NCBI RefSeq assembly: GCF_041395345.1 | Contig: NZ_JAWLAR010000008.1 | Location: forward strand, 1-64,000 | Source of the DNA: Dokdonella sp041395345 | GTDB lineage: Bacteria > Pseudomonadota > Gammaproteobacteria > Xanthomonadales > Rhodanobacteraceae | DNA length: 64,000 nucleotides | Direction of reading: 5' to 3' | Part shown: positions 10,125-19,527 of the stretch, piece by piece | Layout of the letters: every line of letters begins with the position of its first letter | How positions within the stretch are numbered: position 1 is the first letter of the stretch | The notes under the pieces: model-generated | Databases searched by the model: none | Seen by the model: only the letters and a program-made list of their open reading frames with translations | What the model was told of the DNA's origin: nothing | Position numbers and translations under genes: made by a program

Positions 10125-11525
10125 TCAGTCGGCAGCGATGATCCGGTAACACGGCTCGTAGGCGGCGCCGCCGGGCAGTTTCATGCGCTCCTGAGCGACG
10201 AAGCTGGCCAGCAGTTCATCCAGTGCCCGCATGATCTGGTCGTCGCCGCGAATAAGGAACGGACCGTGCTCTTCGATGGCGCGCATGCCCTCGATCTTCA
10301 CGTTGCCTGCGACGATCCCCGAAAAGGCGCGGCGCAAATCGGCGGCAAAGTCGTGTTGAGCCTGATCACGATTGAGGTTCAGCCCTGCCATGGCCTCGTG
10401 AGACGGTCGGAACGGGCGCTGCAAGTCTTCATCGATGCTCAACGCCCAGTTGAAGAAAAAGGCATCCTTGTTCTCCAGGCGATACTCGCGAACCTCCTCG
10501 ATGCCCTTCGCGATTTCGCGTGCAACCCGTTCCGGATCATCGATGATGATCTGGTAATTGCGTGATACCTCGTCGCCGAGGGCGAGGCGCAGGAAACGGT
10601 CAATCTGCTCGAAATACGCGGCAGACTGGCGTGGTCCGGTGAAAACCAGCGGGAAAGGAATGCCGGCATTGGCAGGATGCAGCAGGATGCCGAGCAGGTA
10701 GAGGATCTCTTCGGCGGTACCGACACCCCCCGGAAAGACGATGATCGCATGCGCCGTCCGCACGAACGCCTCAAGCCGCTTCTCGATGTCCGGCATGATG
10801 ATGAGGTTGTTGACGATCGGATTGGGCGACTCCGCGGCGATGATGCCGGGCTCGGTAATGCCGATATAGCAGTTCTTGCGTCTGCGCTGCTTCGCATGGG
10901 CGATAGTGGCGCCCTTCATGGGCCCCTTCATGGCGCCAGGACCACATCCGGTGCAGATATCCATGCCGCGCAAGCCCAACTGATAGCCGACCAGCTTGGT
11001 GTAGTCGTATTCCTTTCGCGAGATCGAATGCCCTCCCCAGCAGACCACGAGGTTGGGATCCACGTCGGCGCGCAGCACGCGTGCGTTGCGCAGGATGTCG
11101 AAGACTGCGTGGGTGATGCCCTCGGATGTCTCGAGATCGAAACTGCCGGCTTCGACCTGGGTCGATACGTAGACGATGTCGCGCACGACGGCAAAAAGCA
11201 GTTCGCTGATGCCGCGGATGATCTCGCCATCGACGAAGGCGTGAGCCGGCGCATTGATCAGCTCCAGGCGCACACCGCGATCCTGCTGCACGACCTGGAT
11301 ATCAAAATCAGAGTACAACTCGATCGCCGCGCGCGGATCGTCCTTGGCCTGCCCCTGACTGAGCACGGCCAGTGCGCAACGACGCAGCAGCAGATGCAGG
11401 CCACCGGCGCTGGCATCGCGCAGTCGCGCCACTTCCTGGCGAGACAGGACATCAAGTCCGGCAGTGGGCGCAATCCGCGCGTTGACCGTGGCTACGGGAA
11501 GTGGCTGAAGCTCTGGGTGTTTCAT
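10125..11525 (-). CDS. ppnN: Pyrimidine/purine nucleotide 5'-monophosphate nucleosidase (LOG family)
   Basis: The protein is 466 aa, close to E. coli PpnN (YgdH, 454). PpnN splits nucleoside monophosphates into base and ribose-5-phosphate and is activated by (p)ppGpp. The central LOG fold is clear: GLRGMDICTGCGPGAMKGPMKGA, with the catalytic signature FPGGVGTAEEILYLLG. Flanking N- and C-terminal extensions typical of PpnN are present. The ATG at 11525 is preferred to an upstream frame opening at 11591 because MKHPELQPLPVATVNARI fits the family start and AGG lies 9 nt upstream. It is convergent with the RND pair and downstream of the TonB receptor, but separated from it by a terminator. Confidence 0.9.
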   Translation of the reverse strand: MKHPELQPLPVATVNARIAPTAGLDVLSRQEVARLRDASAGGLHLLLRRCALAVLSQGQAKDDPRAAIELYSDFDIQVVQQDRGVRLELINAPAHAFVDGEIIRGISELLFAVVRDIVYVSTQVEAGSFDLETSEGITHAVFDILRNARVLRADVDPNLVVCWGGHSISRKEYDYTKLVGYQLGLRGMDICTGCGPGAMKGPMKGATIAHAKQRRRKNCYIGITEPGIIAAESPNPIVNNLIIMPDIEKRLEAFVRTAHAIIVFPGGVGTAEEILYLLGILLHPANAGIPFPLVFTGPRQSAAYFEQIDRFLRLALGDEVSRNYQIIIDDPERVAREIAKGIEEVREYRLENKDAFFFNWALSIDEDLQRPFRPSHEAMAGLNLNRDQAQHDFAADLRRAFSGIVAGNVKIEGMRAIEEHGPFLIRGDDQIMRALDELLASFVAQERMKLPGGAAYEPCYRIIAAD

Positions 11526-11640
11526 CAATTTCGCCTGCTCTATCCATGAAGTTGTTTCGCAAGCCGTGGCAAGCCTGCGGCCGACTAGCATCCGCGAAGC
11601 GTGGCGATCCGGTCAACACGCAGGCTTCTGCAGCACGCAC

Positions 11641-11670
11641 AAAAAAACCGGCGCCCCCTTGGGACGCCGG
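11641..11670 (-). terminator. Terminator of the TonB-dependent receptor gene
   Basis: Read on the minus strand, CCGGCGTCCC and GGGCGCCGG pair around a short loop (one base bulged) and are followed by TTTTTTT. It starts 30 nt after the receptor stop codon. Confidence 0.85.
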
Positions 11671-11699
11671 CTTGATTTCGACTCAACCGCTCCGATGAC

Positions 11700-14600
11700 T
11701 CAGAACGTGTAGCGCACCGTAACCAGTACCGACCAGCGCGACTCGGCCTGGTTGTCCTGCAGCGGCAGGTCAGTCGGGGTGATCAGGTTGTAGACGTACT
11801 TGCCGGTATTCGGATCGACGCCGGCAAAGTTGGCCAGCGACTGCCTGTATCCGCCGGTACGATTGTTGAACGGAGCGCTGTAGATCTGCCCCCAGTTCTT
11901 GTTCAACAGGTTGCCGACATTGAAGATGTCGAAGCGGATCTCACCCTTGTTGCCTTCGAAGAAGCCCGGGATCTCCTGGCGGAAACTCATGTCGAGCTGG
12001 TTGATCCACGGCGACGAATTCGCATTGCGCTTGACCACATCACCCCGATGATCGCTCAGGTCCTCGTTGCCATCGATGGCCGCGAAGAACGTATCGATCT
12101 GGGCTTGCGTCGTTCCCGGCGTGTACAGCACGTCATTCTGGTCCAGCGGCACGTAGAACAGGTCGTTGCCGCTGATGCCGTCGCCGTTGGCATCGTTGTT
12201 GAACGTCCAGCTGTAGGGCTGACCGGTGTAGCCGTTGAATACGCCCGAGATGCTCGTCACGTAGTCACCGAAGAAGCGGTGCTGCCAGGTCAGGGCGGTC
12301 AGGAAGCGGGCTTCAATGTCGTAGTTGGAGCGCTCGGCGATATCCTCGTTCGGATTGAACGTGGCGTTGTTCTGGAAGTTGCTGTAGGCCTGGCTGGAGG
12401 TACCCGGATTCACCTCGGTGGCGCGGCCGAAGGTCAACGATGCCGAGCCGAACCAGGTATCCGAATAGGACTTCTGCAACGACAGGGTCAGGTATTGCGC
12501 CTTGCCGTTGCTTGTGTTGGTCAGCAGGGTCGACGCACCGCTGAACTCGGGGTTCGCACCGAAGCGCTGGTTGCTGGTATAGCCGCTCGGGTTGTTGGCG
12601 CCGACCGGATTGCCATTGCTGCCAATCCATAGATCCGGGGAGTTGTTGCCCCAGTAGTTGATGCGGCCGTCCGGCAACAGGCCGTTGCCCGGGCCGAGGT
12701 TGATCGCTTCGTAGCGGATCGCGTTCTCGACGTCCACATAGGCGAACTCGATCGTTCCGACCAGATCCCACCATGGCAGCTCGCGATCAAAGCCGAGGCT
12801 GAACTTCATCGCGGTCGGCAGGTTGAAGTCGGGATCGACGACGTCGACCGTCTGCTGTCCGCCACTTGCACCGCAGTTGCTCGGCGGCTGCTGGGTGAAC
12901 GGGTCCGGATTGAAGCCGCTGCCAGGACCGCAGAAGTAGGTATCCAGGGTCAGGCCATTGTTGGTGTACGGATTGCCCAGCCAGACGCCAGGAGTCACGC
13001 CCTCGGTGATGCCGAAGCCACCGCGCAGCTGGGTCAGGCGTTCGGTCTCGAAGTTGTAGTTGAACGAAACACGCGGCTCGATCACGCCATTGCCGTTGAC
13101 CGTACCCTGGTTGCTGTAGCCGAACGCCTCCTCGAACGACGCGTTGTAGACCGGCTTGCCAGAGACCAGCGGAATGTCATAGCGCAGGCCGTATTGCAGC
13201 GAGAAGTTCGGCGTGACCTGCCAGGTGTCCTGCACGAACAGGCCCCACTGGTCGAGACGATAGGCAGCGGCGATGCTGTTGATGTCGCCGTTCGACGGCA
13301 GATACAGGGTGAAGCCCGAGAAATCGCCTGCGGCAAAATCGTCGATGCTGGCGAAGTTGTAGGCACCGAACTGGGTGCGTCCGAACAGATTGAAAATCTC
13401 GTCGCGTTGAAAGTCCGCACCGGCCTTGATGGTGTGGTCGCCCAGGTACCAGTTGCCGGCGAAGAAACCGGAGTAGGTATCGACGTCCAGCACGTTGTAG
13501 TGGCGGAACTGCTCTTCGCCGAGGTTCACGCCGACATTGGAATTGTCGGGTCCGAGACGCACGTTGATCTGCGGCTGCTGGGCAATTACGGTCGGCGTCG
13601 AGTTGTAGTTCGAGTAGGAGAACGAGCCTTCGGTGGAGAACGTATCCGTCCAGTCGCTGTACAGGTTCAGCACGTAGCTTTCAAAGTCGCGTGACTGCGT
13701 GTACCAGTAGCTCGAGAGTGACAGCGTGCGCGAATTGAAACCACCGAGCACAGGCTGGTCGCTCTTGGTCTTGTTGTAGCGGAAACTGGCGCGATGCTGG
13801 TCGCTGATGTTCCAGTCGAGCTTGGCGAGATACAGCTTGCTGACCTGGTTGGCATCGGAAGCCTCGAGATTACCCGGCGTCAATCCGTAGCCATTCGCGA
13901 TATCGATGATCTGGTTCAGCTCGTCCTGCGTGATGTCGACTTCATTGCTAGCGCCGGAACCAAGCGGGCCGTAGTCCGGTGCCGGTGCCAGCACTTCGTT
14001 TTCCTCGTAGCTGAGGAAGAAGAACAGCTTGTCCTTGACAATCGGACCGCCAAGGGTAGCGCCGAAGATCTTCTTTGCACTGTAGCCGGAGAATTCACTC
14101 GGCTCGTCGCTGGTCAGGTCCTTGGCATTCGTGTAGGCGTAGTAGGCATTGCCGTGGAACTCGTTCGTACCCGACTTGGTCACGATGTTGATATTGGCGC
14201 CAACGGCACGCTTGTTGGTCACATCGAGATTCGCCGTCGACAGGTTGTACTCTTCGACCGCATCGTAGGATATGGGCTGGTTCAGCGCCGGCAGACCGTT
14301 GGCTTCGAGGCCGAAGACATCGTTGGTGGCGACGCCATCGATCGTGATGTTGTTGTAGCGGCTGTTCTGGCCCAGGGCAGAAATCTCGCCACGCCCCTTG
14401 TTGGTGATGTTGATGTTCGGATCAAGGCGCGCGATGTCCTGAATGGAACGGCCTGGATTCGGCAGTACTTCGAGTTCGCGCTGCGAAATGTTCGTGCTCA
14501 GACCCATGTTGCTTGGCTGGAAGATCGCGCCAGCGGCATCCGCGGTAACGGTGATGCCCTCAAGGGTGGGCGCACCCTCGGAGCTGACCACCAGGTCCAG

Positions 14601-14921
14601 CGTGGTTTCCTGGGACAGGCGCAGATAGACATCGCCCTGGTCGGCGGCGACGCCGCTATCGGTTGATGCGCGCAACTCGAACGGGCCACCGACGCGCAGG
14701 CCCTGTGCGCTGTAGCGACCTTCGGCATCCGTTACCACGGTCCGCGTGGTGCCGGACGGAATGTGCACGATTTCGACGGTTGCGCCGGCGACCGGCATGC
14801 CATTCGAATCGAGGATCCTTCCGCTGAGAGACGACGAGGTGTTCTGCGCGTAGGCACCGGACATGGCAAACAGCGAAGAAAGCATCAGCGGCAGGAGCCG
14901 CTTCGACAGTCGCTTGTTCAT
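11700..14921 (-). CDS. Oar-like TonB-dependent outer-membrane receptor
   Basis: The protein is 1073 aa. A signal peptide ends near SGAYAQ. A carboxypeptidase-regulatory-like domain follows (about 30-115: SGRILDSNGMPVAGATVEIVH, TVVTDAEGRYSAQGL). Next come a TonB plug (about 125-250: DGVATNDVFGLEANGLPALNQPIS, NIVTKSGTNEFHGN) and a long beta-barrel that ends in the aromatic VTVRYTF, as expected for BAM-assembled proteins. This layout matches Myxococcus Oar and many Xanthomonadales receptors that import large or scarce substrates or affect adhesion; the substrate is unknown. There is no TonB-box peptidase or transporter neighbour. AGGAAGG lies 6 nt before the ATG. The gene is monocistronic with its own terminator. 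Confidence 0.92.
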   Translation of the reverse strand: MNKRLSKRLLPLMLSSLFAMSGAYAQNTSSSLSGRILDSNGMPVAGATVEIVHIPSGTTRTVVTDAEGRYSAQGLRVGGPFELRASTDSGVAADQGDVYLRLSQETTLDLVVSSEGAPTLEGITVTADAAGAIFQPSNMGLSTNISQRELEVLPNPGRSIQDIARLDPNINITNKGRGEISALGQNSRYNNITIDGVATNDVFGLEANGLPALNQPISYDAVEEYNLSTANLDVTNKRAVGANINIVTKSGTNEFHGNAYYAYTNAKDLTSDEPSEFSGYSAKKIFGATLGGPIVKDKLFFFLSYEENEVLAPAPDYGPLGSGASNEVDITQDELNQIIDIANGYGLTPGNLEASDANQVSKLYLAKLDWNISDQHRASFRYNKTKSDQPVLGGFNSRTLSLSSYWYTQSRDFESYVLNLYSDWTDTFSTEGSFSYSNYNSTPTVIAQQPQINVRLGPDNSNVGVNLGEEQFRHYNVLDVDTYSGFFAGNWYLGDHTIKAGADFQRDEIFNLFGRTQFGAYNFASIDDFAAGDFSGFTLYLPSNGDINSIAAAYRLDQWGLFVQDTWQVTPNFSLQYGLRYDIPLVSGKPVYNASFEEAFGYSNQGTVNGNGVIEPRVSFNYNFETERLTQLRGGFGITEGVTPGVWLGNPYTNNGLTLDTYFCGPGSGFNPDPFTQQPPSNCGASGGQQTVDVVDPDFNLPTAMKFSLGFDRELPWWDLVGTIEFAYVDVENAIRYEAINLGPGNGLLPDGRINYWGNNSPDLWIGSNGNPVGANNPSGYTSNQRFGANPEFSGASTLLTNTSNGKAQYLTLSLQKSYSDTWFGSASLTFGRATEVNPGTSSQAYSNFQNNATFNPNEDIAERSNYDIEARFLTALTWQHRFFGDYVTSISGVFNGYTGQPYSWTFNNDANGDGISGNDLFYVPLDQNDVLYTPGTTQAQIDTFFAAIDGNEDLSDHRGDVVKRNANSSPWINQLDMSFRQEIPGFFEGNKGEIRFDIFNVGNLLNKNWGQIYSAPFNNRTGGYRQSLANFAGVDPNTGKYVYNLITPTDLPLQDNQAESRWSVLVTVRYTF

Positions 14922-15329
14922 TACTACCTTCCTATTGATGATTTGAACTGGATTTGGGCAGGTGCAGCCATCCCGCAGGCGCGCGATGACGAGAAAATCG
15001 GGAATACCCCTGGTGTGGTACTAAAACGATTCGGTCAATTCGACTACCCAACGCCGGGCAAGCCGCCGAACACCGTGATCTGTTAACGGGAGTTTAACCT
15101 GAGTTTGTGACAGATTTCTAACGAAATCGACGCCAATTGAGCGTCCTTTTGCCGCGCTGCGGCCAGCTCGGGCCGAGCGCGAAATCGGCCTGCGGGGAGC
15201 CCCCGCCGGGCGGCACGGGCTTGCACAGACTTTCACCCTGAACGATCAGCCCGATACGAGCACTACTTACCATTCAGGATGAAGTTCGGGAATCCCCGCT
15301 GGCAGCCGCTGGGCTGTAGGGGCAGATTG
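14922..15329. other. Gap between the receptor and marC
   Basis: This stretch of 408 nt holds no supported gene. It must contain the receptor promoter. A short inverted repeat GTTAA-cgggagt-TTAAC near 15083-15099 and the AT-richer stretch 15080-15130 are the best places for it, but no consensus pair is convincing. The rest is GC-rich spacer after marC. Confidence 0.4.
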
Positions 15330-15923
15330 CTAGCCGGCCAGCCTCACGTAGGCCACCGCGCCGTCGAGGAACATCTGCACCGAGAGCGCGACCAGCAGCA
15401 TGCCCATCAGGCGCTCAAGTGCCACCAGGACACTGTGGCCGAGCCAGCGATACAGATAGGTCGAAGATACGAGCAGCACCGAAGTTGCCAGCCAGGCCAG
15501 GAACAGGGCGATACTCCAGTCGACGGTCCGTCCCGGATTGCTGTTGGCGAGGAGCATGACGGCGGCCATGGTCGAAGGTCCCGCGACAGCGGGAATCGCC
15601 ATGGGGACAATGAACGGTTCGCTGTCGATGTCGCCGCCGAAAATGCCGTCCTTGGGCGGAAAAATCATGCGGATACCGATCAGGAAGAGCACGATGCCGC
15701 CGGCGATGCTGACCGACTCCGCCTTCAGTTGCAGGGCGCTGAGCAGATACTTGCCACCGAACAGGAATACGAACAGCACGACCAGCGCGATCAGCAGTTC
15801 ACGGATCAGGACCAGGCGTCTGCGTTCGGGCGCGACATTCTTGAGTATGCTGAGGAACAACGGAATGTTGCCCAATGGATCCATGATCAGGAACAGCAGG
15901 ATCCCGGCCGATAACGTGCTCAT
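15330..15923 (-). CDS. MarC-family integral membrane protein
   Basis: This 197-aa protein has about six hydrophobic helices and no long soluble part. The motif IMDPLGNIPLFLSIL at the N-terminus and IPAVAGPSTMAAVMLLA in the middle are the signature halves of the MarC/YhgN family. Once linked to multiple antibiotic resistance, these proteins have no settled function. The ATG overlaps the stop of the upstream dehydrogenase gene (ATGA), so translation is probably coupled. Confidence 0.9.
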   Translation of the reverse strand: MSTLSAGILLFLIMDPLGNIPLFLSILKNVAPERRRLVLIRELLIALVVLFVFLFGGKYLLSALQLKAESVSIAGGIVLFLIGIRMIFPPKDGIFGGDIDSEPFIVPMAIPAVAGPSTMAAVMLLANSNPGRTVDWSIALFLAWLATSVLLVSSTYLYRWLGHSVLVALERLMGMLLVALSVQMFLDGAVAYVRLAG

Positions 15924-16699
15924 GAAGAGATTCCGTCGTTGAGGGGACGCAGGTCCAGGGTGTGACCGCGCAGCGCCGTGGCAGCGGGGCTGAGCAGATA
16001 GGCTGCAGCGCTTCCCGAGGCGTCCGGCGGCTCCCGCTCCAGTGTGTTCTCGCCGAAGTACGCCATTCTGCGCAACGCCGTTCGCATGGGTGCCGGAAGC
16101 AGGCCATGCACGCGCACCGGACCACTCTCGGTTTCCTCATGGGCAATGGAGGCCAACGCAGCGAGACCAGACTTGGCGACGCCGTAGCCACCCCAGTAGG
16201 CCTTGCTCACCCGATCCATGTCATCCAGTACGAATACGATGGCCGCATCGGAACTCGCGCGCATCAACGGCAGGCACGCCTGGGTCAATGCATACGGGGC
16301 CGTCAAACCGACTTGCAGGGTCCGCAGCCAGCCATCGGGCTTGACCTGGTCCAGCGGCATCAGTCCGTTGAAATGGACCGCCGCGTGGATGATGCCGTCA
16401 AGCCGCCCACACTGGAGACGCACGGATTCGGCAAGTCCGGCGTAGTCATCCGGTGCGGCACCTTCGAGATTGATCGGATAGATCGCAGGTTCGGGGACTT
16501 CGAGCGCAACCAGCTCGTCGTACAGACCCTCGAGCGCGCGCACCTTGCGACCTGCCAGCACCACCGTCGCGCCGGCACGCGCGCATGCCAGGGCACTGGC
16601 GCGGCCAAGGCCGCCGGTGGCCCCTGTTACCAGAACAACGCGCTCGCGCAAGGCGCCTGAATCGGGAACCGGATCTGCGAATCGGATCAACGGCAGCAT
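15920..16699 (-). CDS. YciK-like short-chain dehydrogenase, active-site Ser not apparent
   Basis: The protein is 259 aa with a Rossmann NAD(P)-binding start, VLVTGATGGLGRASALACA (about 20-38), and the active-site pair YGVAK. It resembles E. coli YciK in length and order. The catalytic Ser normally in a FTSSSVGR-like stretch is replaced by FVLDDMDRV, and the NAG motif reads AAV. It may therefore have altered chemistry or be non-enzymatic. The ATG at 16699 gives the family length; the frame is open far upstream to 17227 but that part overlaps grxD antisense-like text. It overlaps marC by 4 nt. No strong ribosome-binding site is seen. Confidence 0.8.
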   Translation of the reverse strand: MLPLIRFADPVPDSGALRERVVLVTGATGGLGRASALACARAGATVVLAGRKVRALEGLYDELVALEVPEPAIYPINLEGAAPDDYAGLAESVRLQCGRLDGIIHAAVHFNGLMPLDQVKPDGWLRTLQVGLTAPYALTQACLPLMRASSDAAIVFVLDDMDRVSKAYWGGYGVAKSGLAALASIAHEETESGPVRVHGLLPAPMRTALRRMAYFGENTLEREPPDASGSAAAYLLSPAATALRGHTLDLRPLNDGISS

Positions 16700-16866
16700 C
16701 GCGCTGGCCCGGTCGGTACATGAGCATGCGCATCGATCGCGCGGGACACCGGGTTCGTGCAGCTTCGTGCAACCGATCCGGCGTCGGGCTCCATCGTCGA
16801 ACGAGCGGGTTGCCGTGTGGATGCAGGGCGCGAGCGTGCGCGTGCGGTTTTCATGGGAGTTCCGGG

Positions 16867-17184
16867 TTACGCCTTGTGGAGTTCGCGGACCATGCGCTCG
16901 AGCTCGCCACTCTCGAACAACTCGAGCGCGATATCGCAGCCACCGATAAATTCGCCGGCGATGAAAAGCTGCGGAAAGGTCGGCCAGTTCGAGTAGCGGG
17001 GCAGATTGGCGCGAACTTCCGGATCCTCCAGCACGTTGACGGAAACAAACGGCGCGCCGAGGCTCTTCAGGGCCTTGGCGGTCCTGCTCGAAAATCCGCA
17101 CATCGGAAACTGGGGTGTGCCCTTCATGAACAGGACGATAGGGGCGGAGTCGACGGTGGACTTGATGCGCTCGATGATTTCCAT
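16867..17184 (-). CDS. grxD: Monothiol glutaredoxin, Grx4 family
   Basis: This 105-aa glutaredoxin has the monothiol active site MKGTPQFPMCGFSSRT (CGFS), the cis-Pro WPTFPQLF and the GSH-binding GGCDIALELFESG. GrxD binds a [2Fe-2S] cluster bridged by glutathione and passes it to apoproteins, often with BolA partners. The ATG at 17184 has GAGAG upstream and matches the family N-terminus. The dehydrogenase and marC follow on the same strand after 167 nt. Upstream, 455 nt separate it from divergent sodB. Confidence 0.95.
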   Translation of the reverse strand: MEIIERIKSTVDSAPIVLFMKGTPQFPMCGFSSRTAKALKSLGAPFVSVNVLEDPEVRANLPRYSNWPTFPQLFIAGEFIGGCDIALELFESGELERMVRELHKA

Positions 17185-17639
17185 GGGGCTCTCGGATGCT
17201 GCGATGTTGCACAAGGCCGACGGCCATGGCGGACCGCCCATTTTAGCAGCCCGTTCTGTTTCTGGTTCAGTTGGTGCGCTCCGGATTCGACAACGCCCGC
17301 TACGTGATGCGGCCATTGCGAAGTCCGTCTGCGCGCTGACCGGCTTCACCTAAACGACTGTATTTCTTGGAAACAGCGGGTATTCGCAACGCCCTCCAGC
17401 TGCGCCACGAGACGTGCCAGGACAACCAGTCCTCGCTGCGCGTTGCAGCTCGAAAGGCAGACCGTGCGGATCTCCCGACGGTTGTGCCGCATGTTCAGCC
17501 TTGCCTTGATATCCTGCCCGGCCAACAGAATCTGTTGTCGGGAACGACAACAATTCATGTTCCATGCCATCAAACCCTGCGATCATTCGCAGTCAGGCTC
17601 AACCAGAAATTCCACCCACCAACGGCTAAGGAGAACCCA
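17185..17639. other. grxD-sodB divergent region with perfect hairpin
   Basis: No supported gene lies in these 455 nt. At 17533-17552 TGTTGTCG-GGAA-CGACAACA forms a perfect 8-bp hairpin or operator about 90 nt before sodB. AAGGAG precedes the sodB start. Promoters for both genes should lie here but no strong consensus pair is evident. Confidence 0.5.
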
Positions 17640-18218
17640 ATGGCTATCGAGCTTCCCGCACTTCCATGGGCCCGAGACGCACTCGCACCGCATATCTCGG
17701 CCGAGACAATCGATTTCCATTATGGCAAGCACCACCAGGCCTATGTAACCAACCTCAATAACCAGATCGCCGGCACAGAGTTCGAAAAACTGGAGCTTGA
17801 GGAAATCATTCGCAAGGCGTCCGGAGGCATGTTCAACAATGCCGCCCAGATCTGGAACCACACCTTCTACTGGAACTGTCTGGCCCCGAATGCCGGCGGC
17901 GAACCCGAGGGCAAGTTGGCGGATGCCATCAACAAGGCATTTGGCAGTTTCGCCAAGTTCAAGGAAGAGTTCACCAAGACATCCGTCGGAACGTTCGGCT
18001 CAGGCTGGGGCTGGCTCGTTCAGCGCCCGGATGGCTCGCTCGCTCTGGCCAGCACGTCCAACGCCGCCACACCGTTGACCGGCTCCGACCGTGCCCTGCT
18101 CACCTGCGACGTCTGGGAGCACGCCTACTACATCGATTACCGCAACGCGCGCCCGAAGTACCTCGAGGCGTTCTGGAATCTGGTCAACTGGAAATTCGTC
18201 GAGAGCCAGATGGCTTAG
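17640..18218 (+). CDS. sodB: Superoxide dismutase, Fe type
   Basis: The protein is 192 aa. It converts superoxide to oxygen and peroxide in the cytoplasm. The four metal ligands can be read: His in FHYGKHHQAYV, His in IWNHTFYW, and Asp plus His in DVWEHAYYIDY. The N-terminal Gln in NNAAQIWNHTFYW and FGSGWGWLV favour iron over manganese. AAGGAG lies 6 nt before the ATG at 17640; the open frame extends upstream without signals. It faces purK convergently. Confidence 0.96.
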   Translation: MAIELPALPWARDALAPHISAETIDFHYGKHHQAYVTNLNNQIAGTEFEKLELEEIIRKASGGMFNNAAQIWNHTFYWNCLAPNAGGEPEGKLADAINKAFGSFAKFKEEFTKTSVGTFGSGWGWLVQRPDGSLALASTSNAATPLTGSDRALLTCDVWEHAYYIDYRNARPKYLEAFWNLVNWKFVESQMA

Positions 18219-18255
18219 TGCGCGGGAATCGCGTGCCCTTCAAATGAGATCGAAT

Positions 18256-18330
18256 GGGCGGGTCTCGGACCCGCCTGCTCTTCGGTAGCTTTCGAGATGC
18301 CGAACAGGAGCGGATGGGTCCGGAGCCCTA
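18256..18330. repeat. REP-like palindrome between sodB and purK
   Basis: GGGCGGGTCTCGGACCCGCC (18256-18275) is a near-perfect palindrome, followed about 40 nt later by GGGTCCGGAGCCC (18316-18328). The first unit has the same GGGTCT-GACCC core as the better preserved pair at 33786-33867. It lies between two convergent genes, where such units often sit, and may terminate sodB. Confidence 0.65.
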
Positions 18331-18367
18331 TTGCTGCGAAAGACCGGCCTTCGGGCATGGATCTCGA

Positions 18368-19525
18368 TCACATGCCACGCGCTGTCGCTTCATTGCTTGC
18401 CGCAAGCGCAGCGATGACCGGTGCCACGTGATCTTCGCGATCCAGGGCGCGGCCAATGCGTTGCAGTCGCTGGATCAGTTCTTCATTGCTATCGGCACAG
18501 ATCGTGGCATGCCCAACCTTGCGTCCTTCGCGCGGCGATTTTCCGTAGTCATGCCAGTGCGCGCGGGCTTCTGCCAGGATCGGCGTCGCGTCCGGCAGTT
18601 CGCCGACCCAGTTGAGCATGGCGGCCGGCCCGAGTGCCTCGGTGTCGCCCAGCGGCAGGCCAATCACGGCGCGAACGTGGTTTTCGAACTGACTGCAAGC
18701 CGTGCCTTCAATGGTCCAGTGCCCCGAGTTGTGCACGCGGGGCGCCATTTCGTTGCCAAGCAGTCGACCTTCGCAGAAAAAAAGCTCCAGCGCGAACACG
18801 CCGACATAGTCGAGGCGCTCGGCGAGTGCGCGGGCCCGCGCCACGGCGCGTCGCTCGATGTCCTCGTCAACCTTGATGGGTGCGAAACTTGCCGAGAGGA
18901 TGCCATCCCGGTGCCAATTGCGCGTAAGCGGATAGTGGCGGAATTCGCCACTGCGCGAGCGTACGGCGATCACCGACATCTCGCTGTCGAACGGCACGAA
19001 TGCCTCGAGAATCAGGGGCACGCTGCCGAGCGCCTCCCAGGCCGACTCGATGTCCGAATGCTGCTTCAGGATGGCCTGCCCCTTGCCGTCGTAGCCAAGG
19101 CGGCGCGTCTTGAGAACGGCAGGCAGCCCCGTCTTCGCGACGGCAGCACGCAAATCGTCGATGCTGTCCACTGCGGCAAACACCGGCGTTTCCAGGCCGA
19201 TCTCGCCAAACAGGTTTTTTTCGAGCAGGCGATCCTGGGCCACGGACAACGCGGCGGGGTTCGGAAACACGCGAGTGTGCGATGTCAGCCACTCTGCGGT
19301 TTCCGAAGGAACATTCTCGAAGTCGAATGTGGCGACATCAATCTGGCTGGCGAATTTTTCGAGCGCGTCAAAATCGCGCCAGTCGGCCTTCAGCAAGGGG
19401 GCGACGTGGGACGCGCACGCATCAGGTGCGCTGTCGACGACCAGAAATCGATGCCCTAGCGGCGCTCCGGCGATAGCCAGCATGCGCGCCAGTTGCCCGC
19501 CGCCGAGGATTCCAATTGTTGCCAT
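18368..19525 (-). CDS. purK: 5-(carboxyamino)imidazole ribonucleotide synthase
   Basis: The protein is 385 aa. PurK makes N5-CAIR from AIR, bicarbonate and ATP in de novo purine synthesis. The ATP-grasp fold is clear: the N-terminal GILGGGQLARMLA, the central LPAVLKTRRLGYDGKGQ, and ELFFCEGRLLGNEMAPRVHNSGHWT with metal- and ATP-binding Glu/Asn. The ATG sits 2 nt after the purE stop, so the genes form an operon purE-purK. C-terminal ATARGM looks normal in length. It is convergent with sodB. Confidence 0.97.
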   Translation of the reverse strand: MATIGILGGGQLARMLAIAGAPLGHRFLVVDSAPDACASHVAPLLKADWRDFDALEKFASQIDVATFDFENVPSETAEWLTSHTRVFPNPAALSVAQDRLLEKNLFGEIGLETPVFAAVDSIDDLRAAVAKTGLPAVLKTRRLGYDGKGQAILKQHSDIESAWEALGSVPLILEAFVPFDSEMSVIAVRSRSGEFRHYPLTRNWHRDGILSASFAPIKVDEDIERRAVARARALAERLDYVGVFALELFFCEGRLLGNEMAPRVHNSGHWTIEGTACSQFENHVRAVIGLPLGDTEALGPAAMLNWVGELPDATPILAEARAHWHDYGKSPREGRKVGHATICADSNEELIQRLQRIGRALDREDHVAPVIAALAASNEATARGM

Positions 19526-19527
19526 GC

